Positions 8,484-17,773 are shown, counted from the first letter of the stretch. The stretch is 64,000 bases of DNA from UBA4582 sp002389265 (GCA_943788825.1 CALSRT010000002.1:496001-560000); one strand, 5' to 3'. The notes: generated from the letters alone by a model not told the origin. Made by a program: numbers and translations.

Positions 8484-10052
8484 TCAAGGTATAGGTTCTT
8501 CTTTGAGGCCTTTATAGAGACTTGCACTCATCAGCAATAACACTAGACAGAATGGTAAGCCGACAGCGATGGTGAGGGCTTGCAATGAAGCCATGCCGCC
8601 GCCAACAAGCAGGGCAATTGCCACCAAGCCCGTCGCCGTGCACCAGAATATGCGTTGCACTACTGGCGCGTTCATTTTGCCGCCGGCGGTCATGGTGTCG
8701 ATGACCAACGAGCCTGAGTCGGCGGAGGTGACGAAGAATATCGCGATTAAAACAACGCTGATGGTTGAGACGATGCCAGCGAAGGGCAGGCCTTCGAGCA
8801 TGACATACAAGGATAGCTCTGGGGGCATCTCGGCGAGTGCCTTAACGCCAAGGTTAAAATATTGATCGAGACCAGTGCCGCCGAGGGTCGACATCCAGAC
8901 GATGCTGATTATCGTTGGCATCAGTAGAACCCAGGCAAAGAACTCGCGAATGGTTCTGCCGTAGCTGATTCGAGCGATAAACATGCCAACAAAAGGTGAC
9001 CAAGAGATCCACCAGGCAAGGTAGAAAATGGTCCAGCCATGGAAAAATGCGTTGTCCGGTCGGTCGATCCAATTACTGAAGCGAGGCAGGTAAGCCAGAT
9101 AATTGATCGTGGTGTGCCACAGCTGTTCAAAGATCAGCAATGTTGGGCCTGTGACGAGTACAAATAGGCACAGCAGCGTGGCCATACCCATGTTGAGCTC
9201 GCTGAGACGTTTAATGCCTTTGTCGAGGCCCGCGATAACCGATATTAGCGCCATGATCATGATGACCACGATCAGTAATATTTTGGTGAGGTTACCGGCG
9301 GGGATATTGAACAGGTGATGTAGGCCTGCGGCTATTTGCTCGGCCCCGAACCCCAGTGATGTGGATAAACCAAATATGGTCGCTAATACGGCCATAACAT
9401 CGATAAAATGACCGAATGGCCCCCAGACGGCTTTGCCAAATAGGGGGAAAAATGCTGAGCGCAGGGTCAGCGGCATCTGGCGATTGAAACAAAAAAAGGC
9501 CAGCGCTAGTCCGACCAGACCGTAGATTGCCCAAGCATGCAAACCCCAGTGAAATATGGTGGCGGACATGCCGGCTTCTCGAGCCACAGCAATATTCTGC
9601 GGATCGATGCCCAACGGTGAATTCAAGGTGTGAGTTAAGGGTTCGTAAACGCCAAAGAACATCAAGCCAATCCCCACACCTGCGGCAAACAGCATCGCGA
9701 GCCAGCCGCCGTAGTTATATTGGGGTTTTGCATCAGGACCACCCAAGCGGATCTTGCCAAAGCGTGATGCCGCGATAGCGATACAAAAGAGGATGAAAAA
9801 GTTCGCTGAGATCAGAAAGAACCAATCGAAAGTTGAGGTCACCCAGGTTTTCATGCCGAGAAACAGTTCAGCTGCCAGTGCAGGGTACATTAGGGTCGTG
9901 GTAACCAGTGCAATGACCGACAGCGCCGAGATGGCAAATACCGGGTTATGGATGTCCAGTCCCAAGACCTCAATATTATCTTCACCAAGTTCATGACCGA
10001 TATCGATGGGTTCATCGACCGCTTCGCTGGCCGTTACAGATGACGTCTTAAT
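8484..10052 (-). CDS. BCCT family (betaine/choline/carnitine) transporter, probable ATT start
   Basis: A sodium- or proton-coupled osmolyte transporter of the BCCT family with about 12 membrane helices. Family landmarks are the glycine-rich LFAAGVGIGLMFFGVYEPL and the signature region AWWISWSPFVGMFIARISYG with its conserved tryptophans. The usual annotated start would be the TTG at 9965, but the frame stays open upstream with convincing acidic N-terminal sequence (residues DEPIDIGHELGEDNIE). The only well-placed Shine-Dalgarno (GGAGG, 10061-10065) sits eight bases before an ATT at 10050-10052 that overlaps the stop of the upstream TPR gene. This start gives 522 residues. There is no ATG or GTG in that stretch, so either AUU is used or the start codon has mutated. 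Confidence 0.88.
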   Translation of the reverse strand: MKTSSVTASEAVDEPIDIGHELGEDNIEVLGLDIHNPVFAISALSVIALVTTTLMYPALAAELFLGMKTWVTSTFDWFFLISANFFILFCIAIAASRFGKIRLGGPDAKPQYNYGGWLAMLFAAGVGIGLMFFGVYEPLTHTLNSPLGIDPQNIAVAREAGMSATIFHWGLHAWAIYGLVGLALAFFCFNRQMPLTLRSAFFPLFGKAVWGPFGHFIDVMAVLATIFGLSTSLGFGAEQIAAGLHHLFNIPAGNLTKILLIVVIMIMALISVIAGLDKGIKRLSELNMGMATLLCLFVLVTGPTLLIFEQLWHTTINYLAYLPRFSNWIDRPDNAFFHGWTIFYLAWWISWSPFVGMFIARISYGRTIREFFAWVLLMPTIISIVWMSTLGGTGLDQYFNLGVKALAEMPPELSLYVMLEGLPFAGIVSTISVVLIAIFFVTSADSGSLVIDTMTAGGKMNAPVVQRIFWCTATGLVAIALLVGGGMASLQALTIAVGLPFCLVLLLMSASLYKGLKEEPIP

Positions 10053-12072
10053 AAGTGAATCCTCCGGTGATTGGGTAGCGTTCGAGCGTCTGCCCGAGAG
10101 CTTCTTTTAAGGGTGCAAGCCAAGGCTCGAAATGCCGCCATTGCTCGAGTCCGCTTTGATAGATAGGTTGCCTGACTTGCTCTGAGCTGGGTGTTCTCAC
10201 GGAGCGCTGGGTTTCGTGGAACGCCAAGCATTCTGGTTCAAAATCCAGGCCTAAAAATTCCAACAAACGTCGAACCTGAGCTTCTGTGTCGTTCACGACC
10301 TCTTCGTATTGCACGCGCAAAATTTTGCCTGGCAGTACCTGGTCCCAGTGATCCATCAATGCCACATAGTCGCGATAGTATTGGCCAATCTCATGCAGGC
10401 CATAGGTGAACTCCTGGCCGGTGGCGAATAATTGCTTAAAGCCGCTGAAACAACAGGCCATGGGGTGGCGACGGGCATCAATTATGCGAGCATTTGGCAA
10501 GATCAAATGAATCAGACCGATGTGGCGAAAATTGTTCGGCATTTTGTCGATGAAATAAGGTGCACCTTGGCGAAAAATTTGGGTGTCACTGAGATAGGCT
10601 TCGCCAAATTGATTTAGCTGCTCAGGGGCAAGGTTAGTCAGGCTGGCTGGATATTGCGGCTTGTCATTAAGCATTCGTCTGCCGCCTAATCGTTGCGCCA
10701 AGGCGCTGATGTTGGGCAGTTCGAGAGTGCCGTCAACTTGCGAATGAGAGGCGAGAATCTGTTCAAGTAGGGTTGAGCCGGCTCTTGGCAGGCCAACGAT
10801 AAAAATCGGATCTGGCGCAGGACAGCCGGCCCCTGCTAAAGAGGCGAAGAGCTCGGGGGTACACAGGCTACGTTGCAGGTCGAGATTCTCGGTCATGCGG
10901 TCCGCACTATAGCGAAGCTGTTGTTTTCGGCTCAAGTTACCCCGCTCGTAGTAATTCATGGCGGCGTGGTAGTCCTGCGCATCCTCATAAGCTTTGCCTA
11001 AGGCAAAGCTTAAGTGTGCCTGATCTTCAATAGACGTTTGCTCCCTGTCCAGCTGCTGCTGCATAGCGAGAATTTCATTTGCGCCGAAGCGATAGGTTTT
11101 GAGATTGGCAAGGCTCCAATAGGCGTCACCGAAATCGGGCCGAGCGCCATAGGCCTTTTGGTAGTCGGCGATAGCATCTTCGGTGCGATCAACGGTCTTT
11201 AAGGCGTGGCCGCGGAGTAAGTGCAGCTCAGGTGAGCCGGGCAGTTGTTGGATAATGTCGTCGTAAATAGCCAGGGCCTCGTCGAAGCGGCCAACGGCTA
11301 CACACTGGTTCGCATAAGCTGTCCGGTAAGACTGATTGCCGGGCATAGCCTCACGTAACAAGGTAGCTTGCGCCATGGATTCGGCGTACTTTTGGCGACG
11401 ATAGAGCACATTCATGTAGTCAAATCGCGCCAATACATTGTCTGGCTCAAATGCCACGGCACTCTCGAGAATAAACTCGGCATCGTCCAATACTTCCGAC
11501 TTGACCCCCAGGTCCGCTAACAGGCGCATCGCTTCAACGTGTTTCGGTTGTTGCTGTAGGAAATTACGACACAGCTGTTCTGCCCTGAACCATTTACCCT
11601 CGCTGATCATGTTGCGAACACTCAAGAGCGCGGGTGGCAGTGCGGCTAATTTATTAGCTTGGTCTGCGGCCTGCTCATGCCATTTGGGATGCTCTGATGT
11701 TGAGGTCAGACGACTGATCGCTTGCCAGCTTGCCAGCAGAGAATTATTCAGTTGTACGGCGTGTTGGAAGGCTTCGAGGGCGTCTTTCTGGCGATTAATC
11801 GCTAGATAACAGTGGCCTGACTCTTGGTACGCACGACCAAGTGTCGGGTCCTGGGTTGTCAGTAAAGCGAGGTTTTGTAGTGCTCCTTCGACATCTTGCC
11901 GGTAACGCTGGCTAACGGCGAGTAAGTACAAGGCGTCGGGATGATTAGGTTGTGTGATGAGTACGGCGTTAGCAGATTCGCCTGCCGCTTGAAACTGGCC
12001 CGCCTGCAATTGCTGGCGGCCCTGTGTCAAAATATGTTCATGATCAGGTTTTTCGTTAGGCATTTGTGCCAT
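10048..12072 (-). CDS. TPR-repeat protein with C-terminal sulfotransferase domain
   Basis: A 674-residue fusion. Residues 1 to about 390 are tetratricopeptide repeats (for example HPDALYLLAVSQRYRQDVEG and PNHPDALYLLAV-type helices). From about residue 410 comes a sulfotransferase-3 domain with the PAPS-binding loop PIFIVGLPRAGSTLLEQIL and a later ARIIDARRHPMACCFSGF block that binds the 3'-phosphate. Such fusions transfer sulfate to peptides, glycans or small alcohols; the acceptor is unknown. There is no signal peptide. Its stop codon overlaps the BCCT transporter gene, so the two are translationally coupled. A second ATG at 12063 has a better-spaced AGG. The upstream region is a tandem repeat. 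Confidence 0.9.
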   Translation of the reverse strand: MAQMPNEKPDHEHILTQGRQQLQAGQFQAAGESANAVLITQPNHPDALYLLAVSQRYRQDVEGALQNLALLTTQDPTLGRAYQESGHCYLAINRQKDALEAFQHAVQLNNSLLASWQAISRLTSTSEHPKWHEQAADQANKLAALPPALLSVRNMISEGKWFRAEQLCRNFLQQQPKHVEAMRLLADLGVKSEVLDDAEFILESAVAFEPDNVLARFDYMNVLYRRQKYAESMAQATLLREAMPGNQSYRTAYANQCVAVGRFDEALAIYDDIIQQLPGSPELHLLRGHALKTVDRTEDAIADYQKAYGARPDFGDAYWSLANLKTYRFGANEILAMQQQLDREQTSIEDQAHLSFALGKAYEDAQDYHAAMNYYERGNLSRKQQLRYSADRMTENLDLQRSLCTPELFASLAGAGCPAPDPIFIVGLPRAGSTLLEQILASHSQVDGTLELPNISALAQRLGGRRMLNDKPQYPASLTNLAPEQLNQFGEAYLSDTQIFRQGAPYFIDKMPNNFRHIGLIHLILPNARIIDARRHPMACCFSGFKQLFATGQEFTYGLHEIGQYYRDYVALMDHWDQVLPGKILRVQYEEVVNDTEAQVRRLLEFLGLDFEPECLAFHETQRSVRTPSSEQVRQPIYQSGLEQWRHFEPWLAPLKEALGQTLERYPITGGFTY
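10061..10065 (-). promoter_or_regulatory. Ribosome-binding site deciding the BCCT start
   Basis: GGAGG inside the final codons of the TPR-sulfotransferase gene, eight bases upstream of ATT at 10052. The alternative TTG at 9965 has only GAGG two bases before it, too close to work well. Confidence 0.6.
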
Positions 12073-12076
12073 ACCT

Positions 12077-12160
12077 ATGTTCTTAGGTTAGGTGTTCTTA
12101 ACTTAGGTGTTCTTACTTAGGTGTCTTACTTAGGTGTTCTTAGCTTAGGTGTTCTAAGTT
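12077..12160. repeat. Tandem 14-15-bp repeat upstream of the TPR-sulfotransferase gene
   Basis: About six copies of a unit close to TTAxCTTAGGTGTTC run head to tail up to the start of the leftward gene. One copy has lost two bases. It fills nearly the whole leader, so any promoter for the gene lies within or beyond it. Confidence 0.9.
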
Positions 12161-12190
12161 CAAACTGTATGAAGCCAAAGGTTCTCAGTA

Positions 12191-12221
12191 ACAACCAGGG
12201 TGAATGGTTCACCCTGGTTGT
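12191..12221 (-). terminator. Long perfect hairpin after the TonB receptor gene
   Basis: ACAACCAGGGTGAA and TTCACCCTGGTTGT form a perfect 14-bp stem around a 3-base loop, 24 bases past the receptor's stop codon. No T-run follows directly on the minus strand; on the plus strand a run of seven T comes about 14 bases later. The stability and position argue for a transcript end. Confidence 0.65.
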
Positions 12222-12244
12222 TGACTGCCACTAGGTTTTTTTGT

Positions 12245-14926
12245 CTAGCGCAAGTCGTATGAGACACGAAGACCAATAGTCCGAGGTCGGTTAGTCGTAA
12301 TACGCTCGAAAAAGTCCTGGCGATTGATGTGCAGCTCAGCTCGTTTGTCAGTCAGGTTTGACACGAAAAGCTCAACGCCCCAGCCGACAGATTCGTCTTG
12401 AACCCCAACGCTGGCATTAACCAATGTATAGGCTTGCTGGGTTGAATTAGGCTCTGTCGGTGTGTCCACTAGTGAGTTAAGTGCTTCACCGGCATATTTA
12501 ATGCCCAACTGCCAATGAGCGTTCAGGGCGCCTGCCATCTGCCACTCGTAGCGACCACGAACGCTGCTCTGAAATTCAGGTGTCAGCGGTAATGGTGAGC
12601 CTTCGTCAGCAACAATAACGGCGAATGCCGGGTCAACCCGAACCAGTTCCGTGTCGTTGTAGGACGCAGCGGCATACAGGGTGAAGTTGTCAGTTGCCAA
12701 CCAGACCAAGTCTGCCTCAATACCCATGATCTCAGCGTCACCGCCATTATCGACGATGGTTAAGACGGAAATATTCTGCGAGTCAAACTGAGAGACCTGA
12801 ATGTCATTCCAGTCGATCTTGTAGATAGCACCGTTAAACCGTACCTGGCCATCTGCCATGGTGGTTTTCCAGCCGAGTTCCATATTTTCAAGTGTGTCTG
12901 ATTCAAATACATAGGGTAGACAGTAGCCAGGGAAGCCGGTTGCTGCGTTGGCTTCAATGGGTGCTGCTGTGCCGCATTCGGTGCCATCTGCCAAAGTGTT
13001 GGTGTCGTTAGCATTATATTGGCCGCCTTCTTTGGCTGCTGCGCGGTTGAAACCCGGTGGGCGGTAGCCTTCTGACCATGATGCGTATATCAGCATGTCA
13101 TCGCTCGGCGTCCAGCTGGCAGTAAACTTGACGATGGTATCATCAACACTGATGGGCTGCAGTTCGGCAAAGTTAGCCTCGTAATCGCGGCCTCCCGTCA
13201 CAGTCGGATTAATATCGTTGGACAGGTCGGCGTCGTCGGTAAACAAGGGTCTGTTACCGTAGCGCCATGCGCCATAGCCCTTATACGCGTACTCTAGGTC
13301 GTAATATCTTGCGCCAGCCGCTAGATTAAACTCGCTGGTAACATCCCAAGACAATTCGCCAAATACAGCTACCTGGGTCTCTGTTCGCGTGTTGTCGTTA
13401 CGGAACTGCGTGTTGAGTGTTGTCTTGCCGCGGGCATTGGCTGTGGAATTGTCGAAGGTTGAATTGGTGTTGATATCGATGGGAGCAAAGCCCGCATCAA
13501 TCGGCGCCTGGTAGTTGAAATCGCCGACATGCTCAATTTCAAAGTCCTCGTAAAATACACCGGCGGTGAGATTGACGGGGCTATCGAAATCGGTGGTTAC
13601 GCGAAACTCGTGAGTCCAGCGAGTATTTTGATTTTCGATATGGGCGGCATTAGATGGGTCGCCACACTCAATGACGCCGCTATTGCCGCTGAGCGTTGGA
13701 TCCCAGCCGTAGGTAGTAGTTGGACCGCCGTCAGCTGCGCTAGGTAGACCCGTGTAGAAACTGCCCACTAAATATTCACACTGGTAGCCGGAGATAAAAC
13801 CACCGACGTTGGTGTAGCCGGTGTAATCAATGTTGGCGACAACTTCGCGGTCCAGGAAGGCGCCGGTGTAGACCAAGTCCAGTGCGCCGACTCGCCCTTC
13901 CAGGGTCCAAGCGGTTTGATTGAATTCGTCTGACAGGCTGTCATCGGCAAACCTGTTGACTTGCAGGTCACCAATCGTTGGGTCGTAATCGAATACGCCC
14001 TCGGTCTCTAATGACTGTTGCGCATGTTGTACGAGCAGGTTCCAGTCGTCATTGATCAGGTATTTAAGGCCGGCCCGAAAACCCGCGTAGCTGGCGTCGT
14101 TGAAATCATCTTCAACCAGATTCGAGTTTGATGCAGTCGCTTTGCTGACGGGAACCACCAGGCCGCCGGCGCCGACAATATCGCCGTTGGCGAATACAGT
14201 GCCGGCAGGGAAGGTCACGCTCGCGCCTGGAAATGTCGGGTTGACCGTATTATCGGCCTGGAAAGTGCCTGCGACATTGTCGATGTAGCCACCTTGACGA
14301 TCATTGTAGAGCGCGACACGAACGGCCATCTTGCCTTCGATGACGGGCAGGTTGAGCATCAGTTCGGCTGAGTTGCTGGCCTCGCCGCCTTTGGTTGATG
14401 ACCAGCTGCCATTCATGCTGGCCTGCACTTCATCAATCACGGGTTTGTTGGTGATCAGGCGAATAGTGCCGGCCATTGAGCTGGCCCCGTACAGGGTGCC
14501 CTGGGGCCCTGGCAGTACTTCGATGCGTTCCATGTCACTGATATAGACGTCAAGATTTCGGCCGCCAGCGGTGACGGGTTGCTCATCAAGGTAGAGTGCG
14601 ACGTTGGGTGCGGAGCCTTGAGACTCGGCGACTGTAATGTTGATGGCGTCAACGGCTGCGCCACGAATATAGATCTCACTCTGACCTGGGCCACGCCCGC
14701 CCGCATTAACGTTAGGCAAGTATTGAATGTAGTCAGAAAATTCCTGGATGTTTTGTTCTTCCAGTTGGCGTGAGCTCATTGCCTGCACGGCTAATGGGAC
14801 ATCCTGCATGCTGGCGGAGCGCTTGGTGGCTGTCACGACGATTTCTTCCATCTCCGCGGATGCGGTGGTGGCAGTGCCAAACATGACCGCGAGAATAGCG
14901 ATATTTAATTGGTTTCTTTGAAACAT
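12245..14926 (-). CDS. TonB-dependent outer-membrane receptor
   Basis: An 893-residue outer-membrane receptor. A signal peptide (MFQRNQLNIAILAVMFGTAT, cleaved after ASA) is followed by a TonB box-like EEIVVTATKR, then the plug domain with VPLAVQAMSSRQLEEQNI and the IEVLPGPQGTLYGASSMAG motif typical of these receptors. The rest is a 22-strand barrel ending RTIGLRVSYDLR. It imports a large or scarce ligand using TonB energy. The sequence is of the general IPR039426 style found in Caulobacter- and Sphingomonas-type nutrient receptors rather than a recognisable siderophore or B12 receptor. The start has a GGGGGG before it; the longer open frame adds 33 residues before the signal peptide and is rejected. 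No transport partner gene is adjacent. Confidence 0.95.
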   Translation of the reverse strand: MFQRNQLNIAILAVMFGTATTASAEMEEIVVTATKRSASMQDVPLAVQAMSSRQLEEQNIQEFSDYIQYLPNVNAGGRGPGQSEIYIRGAAVDAINITVAESQGSAPNVALYLDEQPVTAGGRNLDVYISDMERIEVLPGPQGTLYGASSMAGTIRLITNKPVIDEVQASMNGSWSSTKGGEASNSAELMLNLPVIEGKMAVRVALYNDRQGGYIDNVAGTFQADNTVNPTFPGASVTFPAGTVFANGDIVGAGGLVVPVSKATASNSNLVEDDFNDASYAGFRAGLKYLINDDWNLLVQHAQQSLETEGVFDYDPTIGDLQVNRFADDSLSDEFNQTAWTLEGRVGALDLVYTGAFLDREVVANIDYTGYTNVGGFISGYQCEYLVGSFYTGLPSAADGGPTTTYGWDPTLSGNSGVIECGDPSNAAHIENQNTRWTHEFRVTTDFDSPVNLTAGVFYEDFEIEHVGDFNYQAPIDAGFAPIDINTNSTFDNSTANARGKTTLNTQFRNDNTRTETQVAVFGELSWDVTSEFNLAAGARYYDLEYAYKGYGAWRYGNRPLFTDDADLSNDINPTVTGGRDYEANFAELQPISVDDTIVKFTASWTPSDDMLIYASWSEGYRPPGFNRAAAKEGGQYNANDTNTLADGTECGTAAPIEANAATGFPGYCLPYVFESDTLENMELGWKTTMADGQVRFNGAIYKIDWNDIQVSQFDSQNISVLTIVDNGGDAEIMGIEADLVWLATDNFTLYAAASYNDTELVRVDPAFAVIVADEGSPLPLTPEFQSSVRGRYEWQMAGALNAHWQLGIKYAGEALNSLVDTPTEPNSTQQAYTLVNASVGVQDESVGWGVELFVSNLTDKRAELHINRQDFFERITTNRPRTIGLRVSYDLR

Positions 14927-15259
14927 GAACCCCCCGGGGATTGAGCGAAAAGAATAATACTTTGACATGAAAGGGAATTGTACGATTTTCTCTTTGAAAT
15001 TGCACCTTTTGTGGATAGTTGCCATCGAGCACTTCGAACAAAAAGCGAATTAATGCGGCTTATAGGGGGTCGTCTCAAGAATATAGTATGAAGTCTAAAG
15101 ATATGTAATCTAAATAAAATCAATCGTGATAAGTGTTGGTTCAGCGCTCGCTGCGAACTTGATCGGTCAACGACAAGACTGGCAAAAGGGGCGCTGTGCT
15201 CTGCCGCGGGGCGCCTTAGCTGAGGCGGTGATGGCTAGGCTGGAATCTTTGGGAGGTCG
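14927..15259. other. Upstream region of the TonB receptor gene
   Basis: A 333-base gap containing the receptor's leftward promoter. The part 15040-15130 is A+T-rich (AATATAGTATG, TAATCTAAATAAAAT). I see no clear Fur box or other operator. An open frame rightward from 15126 is antisense to the VF530-type gene and is rejected. Confidence 0.4.
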
Positions 15260-15514
15260 CTATTGTGAAGATCTGGGGTTATTTTTAAGATCATCTTCGG
15301 CGAAGGTTGCCAAATACAATTGCTCAACCTGTGCTCTTGCCCAGGGCGTTTTCCGTAGAAAAGTCAGGCTCGATTTCACCGAGGGTTGCTGTTTGAAGCA
15401 GTTGATGTTGATTAAGGTCGCGAGTTCCTCCCAGCCGAAGTGCTGCTCAAGCAGGGTGACAATGTGTTTGAGCGTCAGACCGTGTAACTGGTTGTTGGGT
15501 TGCGAGTTTGTCAT
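15260..15514 (-). CDS. VF530-type (DUF2132) small DNA-binding protein
   Basis: An 84-residue protein matching the VF530 family known from Vibrio fischeri structure work. The diagnostic pattern is all present: NNQLHGLTLKHIVTLLEQHF, then GWEELATLININCFKQQPSV and KSSLTFLRKTPWARAQVE, finishing with EQLYL. The fold is a small all-alpha, DNA-binding-like domain; the physiological role is not known. The start MTNSQPNNQL is preferred to an open frame starting 37 codons earlier, whose extra residues have no family similarity. It stands alone between the TonB receptor and the SnoaL-like gene. Confidence 0.92.
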   Translation of the reverse strand: MTNSQPNNQLHGLTLKHIVTLLEQHFGWEELATLININCFKQQPSVKSSLTFLRKTPWARAQVEQLYLATFAEDDLKNNPRSSQ

Positions 15515-15713
15515 GGGTAATTGGGGCTGAATCCTTGAACGTCTTGGTGGAGCGTAACAGTAGATGTGGATCTGAGGAGCAACAATAACATGGATTTGTA
15601 TTGCGCGATGAGTTGCCGGCCCCAAGCAAAACGTGGTTAATTGCCTGTAGCGTTTACATCAGCCAAATCAAAGCCGCGCCGAAGACGATTCTACTGAGGA
15701 ACAGGAGGACACC

Positions 15714-16193
15714 ATGAATCTGGAAGCCAGACTAACGCAACTCGAGGATATCGAGGCGATACGGCAGTTGAAGGCACGCTATTGCGAGGTCTGTGATGCG
15801 AACCACGATCCTGACTTGATCCTCACCTTGTTTACCGCAAATGGCATTTGGGAGGGTGATGGGATTGGCCGGCATGCGGGCCATCAGCAAATTGCTGCGC
15901 TGTTTCGTTCATTTCAAAAGACCATCAGCTTCTCCCAGCATATGGTTCAGAACCCGATCATTGCGGTGGATGGCAATCACGCCACGGGGCGCTGGTACTT
16001 CTTTGGTCTGTTCACCTATTACAAGGGCCAACAACGCCGCTGGCAGGCCGCAAGGTATCATGAGGAGTATGAAAAAGTGGCGGGAGTCTGGCAAATCAGC
16101 CATCTGAAAATCGTCGAACCGGTGATGAGCGCCCGCTATGAACAGGGTTGGCGCAATGGCCAAGTACCTGCAGAGAAGCTTGAGCGTGAGTGA
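15714..16193 (+). CDS. SnoaL-like / NTF2-fold protein
   Basis: A 159-residue alpha+beta barrel protein of the SnoaL_4 group, which includes ketosteroid-isomerase-like and dehydratase enzymes. The opening MNLEARLTQLEDIEAIRQLK followed by ARYCEVCDANHDPDLILTLF is the standard start of this family, and HMVQNPIIAVDGNHATGRW and KVAGVWQISHLKI mark later strands. It may isomerise, dehydrate or hydroxylate a hydrophobic substrate in the cone-shaped pocket. The ribosome-binding site is AGGAGGA. Its stop overlaps the start of the next gene (GTGAGTGA), so it is co-translated with the serine hydrolase and probably belongs to the same catabolic pathway. Confidence 0.9.
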   Translation: MNLEARLTQLEDIEAIRQLKARYCEVCDANHDPDLILTLFTANGIWEGDGIGRHAGHQQIAALFRSFQKTISFSQHMVQNPIIAVDGNHATGRWYFFGLFTYYKGQQRRWQAARYHEEYEKVAGVWQISHLKIVEPVMSARYEQGWRNGQVPAEKLERE

Positions 16194-17346
16194 TCTTGTG
16201 GTTCATGGCCATTGTGATTCGAAATTTGAAGCCGTGCGTAGCGGCTTTGTGGAGAATTTTACCCAGCGCGATGAACTCGGGGCGTCAGTGGCCGTGATGT
16301 ACGAAGGTGAACTGGTGGTCGACCTGTGGGCTGGTTATGGAGATGCCAACAGAACCCGACCCTGGCTAGAAGATACGCTCGTCAATGTCTGGTCTGTGGG
16401 CAAAGCCATGACCGCTTTGACCCTTTTACATTTGCTGGAAAACCGCGACATTGATGTGAATTCCAGGGTTGCCGACCACTGGCCCGAGTTCGCTCAGGCG
16501 GGTAAGGAGCAGATTACTCTTGCCCAGGCTATGTCGCATCAGGCTGGACTCTGCGGCATCGATTCGCTGCTGCCTACAGACGCTTACTTTCATTGGGATC
16601 TCATGACCGCGGCCATTGCGCAACAAAAGCCATGGTGGGTCCCGGGACAAGCCCATGGATATCACACCAATACCTTTGGTTTTCTTCTGGGAGAGCCGTT
16701 GCAACGGATTGCTGGACAGTCATTCTCTGACTACTTTCAACAACAGATTGCCGGTCCGCTGGGTATGGACTTTCAATTCGGCGTAGCGGCTGATCAGCAG
16801 CATCGCTGCGCTGATTTGACGTTTTTGGATCGTGCCGGTACAGGCTTAACGGCCCCCGTGGTGGCACTGGACGCCGGTGACACATTAGGTGCCATGCGCG
16901 ATCGAGTGGCCAATAACCCGCCTTTGTTGTCTCTCGGGGTTAATTCAACAGCCTGGCGGCAGGCGGTCTTTCCTTCCACCAACCCGCAGTCCAACGCCCG
17001 TTCAGTGGCCCGTTGTTTCGGCGAGTTGGCATTGATCGCAGCCGGCAAGCGCGCGAGTGTGATCAGTCAGGCGCAATTGAATCGCGCCACCCAGATTGTC
17101 AGCGATGGGCTGGACCTTAATGTCCAGCGCCCGACGCGATTTGGGTTGGGTTTTCAGTTGACGCAGCCCGACCGGCCGCTGGGGCCGAACCCAGGCACCT
17201 TCGGCCACTATGGCAATGGTGGTCATCTGGGTTTCGCGGATCCTTCCCGGTCATTGGGCTTTGCCTATCATATGAACCATCAGGGATTTGCCTGGCGTGA
17301 CCCGAGAAATATCACGCTCACCGATGCGGTGTATCAGTCACTTTAA
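16186..17346 (+). CDS. Serine hydrolase, class C beta-lactamase / EstB esterase family
   Basis: A 386-residue member of the beta-lactamase-related serine hydrolases. The nucleophile motif is WSVGK with Ser70 and Lys73 (S-x-x-K), followed by the Tyr-x-Asn-like GYHTNTFG (about residues 160-170) and the C-terminal FGHYGNGGHLGFADP loop in place of KTG. No signal peptide is present, so it is more likely an intracellular esterase or lactone hydrolase than an antibiotic-resistance enzyme. I place the start at GTG 16186, overlapping the SnoaL stop, because family members begin close to GHCDxxF; an ATG at 16156 would add ten residues. It sits in a run of lipid/xenobiotic catabolic genes. Confidence 0.9.
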   Translation: MSDLVVHGHCDSKFEAVRSGFVENFTQRDELGASVAVMYEGELVVDLWAGYGDANRTRPWLEDTLVNVWSVGKAMTALTLLHLLENRDIDVNSRVADHWPEFAQAGKEQITLAQAMSHQAGLCGIDSLLPTDAYFHWDLMTAAIAQQKPWWVPGQAHGYHTNTFGFLLGEPLQRIAGQSFSDYFQQQIAGPLGMDFQFGVAADQQHRCADLTFLDRAGTGLTAPVVALDAGDTLGAMRDRVANNPPLLSLGVNSTAWRQAVFPSTNPQSNARSVARCFGELALIAAGKRASVISQAQLNRATQIVSDGLDLNVQRPTRFGLGFQLTQPDRPLGPNPGTFGHYGNGGHLGFADPSRSLGFAYHMNHQGFAWRDPRNITLTDAVYQSL

Positions 17347-17389
17347 GGCCGTCGCCTCGTCCACATCACCAACCCCTGCAGAGTAGCGA

Positions 17390-17773
17390 ATGGAACACGC
17401 CAAAGCATACATAATGTCTAAGCCCGAAGCTTGGCAAGACTATCCCTTTAATCTCCCGGTGGCAGTTTACAAAATCCGACATAAGATGTTTGCCACCCTG
17501 AGTGAAAGTGGGGGGCACTGGCGGATGAATCTCAAGTGTGAGCCACTAGAGGCGATGATGCTCAGAGACGTGTTCGAGGCGGTGCTGCCTGGCTATCATA
17601 TGAATAAGGCCCACTGGAATACGATAATGCTGGATGGCTCGATCCCCGCGAGTGAAATCGAGAGAATGATCGATAATTCCTATCAGCTGGTGGTCAAAGG
17701 CTTGACCCGTATTGAGCGTCACCAGCTTGAAACCCGCTATGCCCCAGCCGAGCTCTATGGGTCGCGAAATTGA
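17390..17773 (+). CDS. MmcQ/YjbR family protein
   Basis: A 127-residue protein of the MmcQ/YjbR family, a CyaY-like double-wing fold. Markers are KPEAWQDYPFNLPVAVYKI, MFATLSESGGHWRMNLKCEP and the GYHMNKAHWNTIMLDGSIP block with NSYQLVV. The role of the family is poorly defined; a DNA-binding function has been proposed from the fold. It lies 43 bases downstream of the serine hydrolase gene on the same strand and may share its transcript, although no pathway link is evident from sequence. Confidence 0.92.
   Translation: MEHAKAYIMSKPEAWQDYPFNLPVAVYKIRHKMFATLSESGGHWRMNLKCEPLEAMMLRDVFEAVLPGYHMNKAHWNTIMLDGSIPASEIERMIDNSYQLVVKGLTRIERHQLETRYAPAELYGSRN

Noticed and set aside
15126..15530. 134-codon rightward frame
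   Set aside because: It is antisense to the clearly recognisable VF530-type gene and lacks a domain of its own.
16186..17346. Antibiotic-resistance beta-lactamase
   Set aside because: There is an S-x-x-K motif but no signal peptide and no KTG; the esterase-like EstB group fits better.
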